From Burkholderiaceae bacterium (GTDB taxonomy: Bacteria > Pseudomonadota > Gammaproteobacteria > Burkholderiales > Burkholderiaceae_C), in contig JAQUDN010000005.1 in assembly GCA_028685665.1 (NCBI GenBank), positions 1-47,008 on the forward strand: a DNA stretch of 47,008 bases, read 5' to 3'. Positions 46,903 through 47,008 of this stretch are shown here, in pieces. Position 1 is the first letter of the stretch. Each line of letters starts with the position of its first letter. The position numbers and the translations under genes are program-made. The notes beneath the pieces are model-generated. The model was not told where the DNA came from. It did no database searches and saw nothing but the letters and a program-made list of their open reading frames with translations.

Positions 46903-47008
46903 GCCAGCCCCATAACCCCCTCCAGATAAGCCAAGTCCCAGCCTGCACGTTTGCGCTTGGCCTTGAGTCCCACCTTCAGGCTGGTGTCGGCCTGCAGCAT
47001 CTGCTGGG
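46896..47008 (-). CDS. C-terminal end of an unidentified gene, cut by the window edge
   Basis: On the minus strand from 47006 an open frame of 36 codons ends at a TAG (complement 46896-46898). It reads QQMLQADTSLKV, then GLKAKRKRAGWDLAY, and LEGVMGLAI. The stop lies inside the dispersed repeat. The basic stretch KAKRKRAG is notable, but I cannot name the family. Confidence 0.55.
   Translation of the reverse strand, partial: QQMLQADTSLKVGLKAKRKRAGWDLAYLEGVMGLAI

Overview
This window is a GC-rich chromosomal segment of a betaproteobacterium, most likely Burkholderiales and within or near Comamonadaceae. I base this on gene content and order, not on a database search. Supporting signs are three Bug-type (TctC) periplasmic receptors, a tcuA/tcuB tricarballylate locus, a fused indolepyruvate:ferredoxin oxidoreductase, the def/LysM/dprA and ssb/MFS/uvrA clusters, and a dispersed AGCTAT-type palindromic repeat that resembles one I associate with this family. 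I see no rRNA, tRNA, CRISPR array, prophage or complete insertion sequence. No stretch above about 300 bases lacks a gene.

Layout. 1-1568: remnant of an Hpt (phosphotransfer) domain, then an HD-GYP response regulator. 1600-4095: a Tat-lipoprotein flavin oxidoreductase, a duplicated protein with calcium-loop-like motifs, and a strong bidirectional terminator. 4168-7632: a secreted 5'-nucleotidase and a phytase-like esterase, divergently transcribed from a region with two opposed Pho-box-like sites. 7650-9230: a Bug receptor and a Nudix hydrolase. 9265-11400: a bufferin-type copper/RiPP locus, with an ECF-sigma-like promoter, a six-Cys precursor, and one polypeptide that fuses the MNIO maturase to its DUF2063 partner. 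11446-16378: the tricarballylate operon (LysR, tcuA, tcuB, Bug receptor) with a palindromic operator candidate. 16500-18625: mnmA and an L,D-transpeptidase-like lipoprotein. 18640-21010: a lower-GC island with two convergent cation antiporters. 21087-26936: ssb, an MFS transporter, uvrA and an acyl-CoA thioesterase. 27048-30011: LysR, Bug receptor and an AstE/AspA-like amidohydrolase. 30057-33597: pyrF, two coupled lipoproteins (one FlgO-like) and pgk. 33680-36927: def, BamE-like lipoprotein, fmt, azlC, azlD, mostly joined by four-base overlaps. 37126-39522: LysM protein and dprA. 39604-42878: yajC-secD-secF. 43160-46732: the fused oxidoreductase. The right edge holds the last 36 codons of an unidentified gene.

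Most of the window is housekeeping. The parts most worth following are the compact two-gene bufferin locus with its fused maturase, the paired Pho boxes between two secreted phosphatase-type enzymes, and the dispersed palindromic element. That element has at least nine copies here, and some are read in frame as protein (fmt, tcuA, the flavin oxidoreductase). One also appears to supply the ribosome binding site of tcuB.
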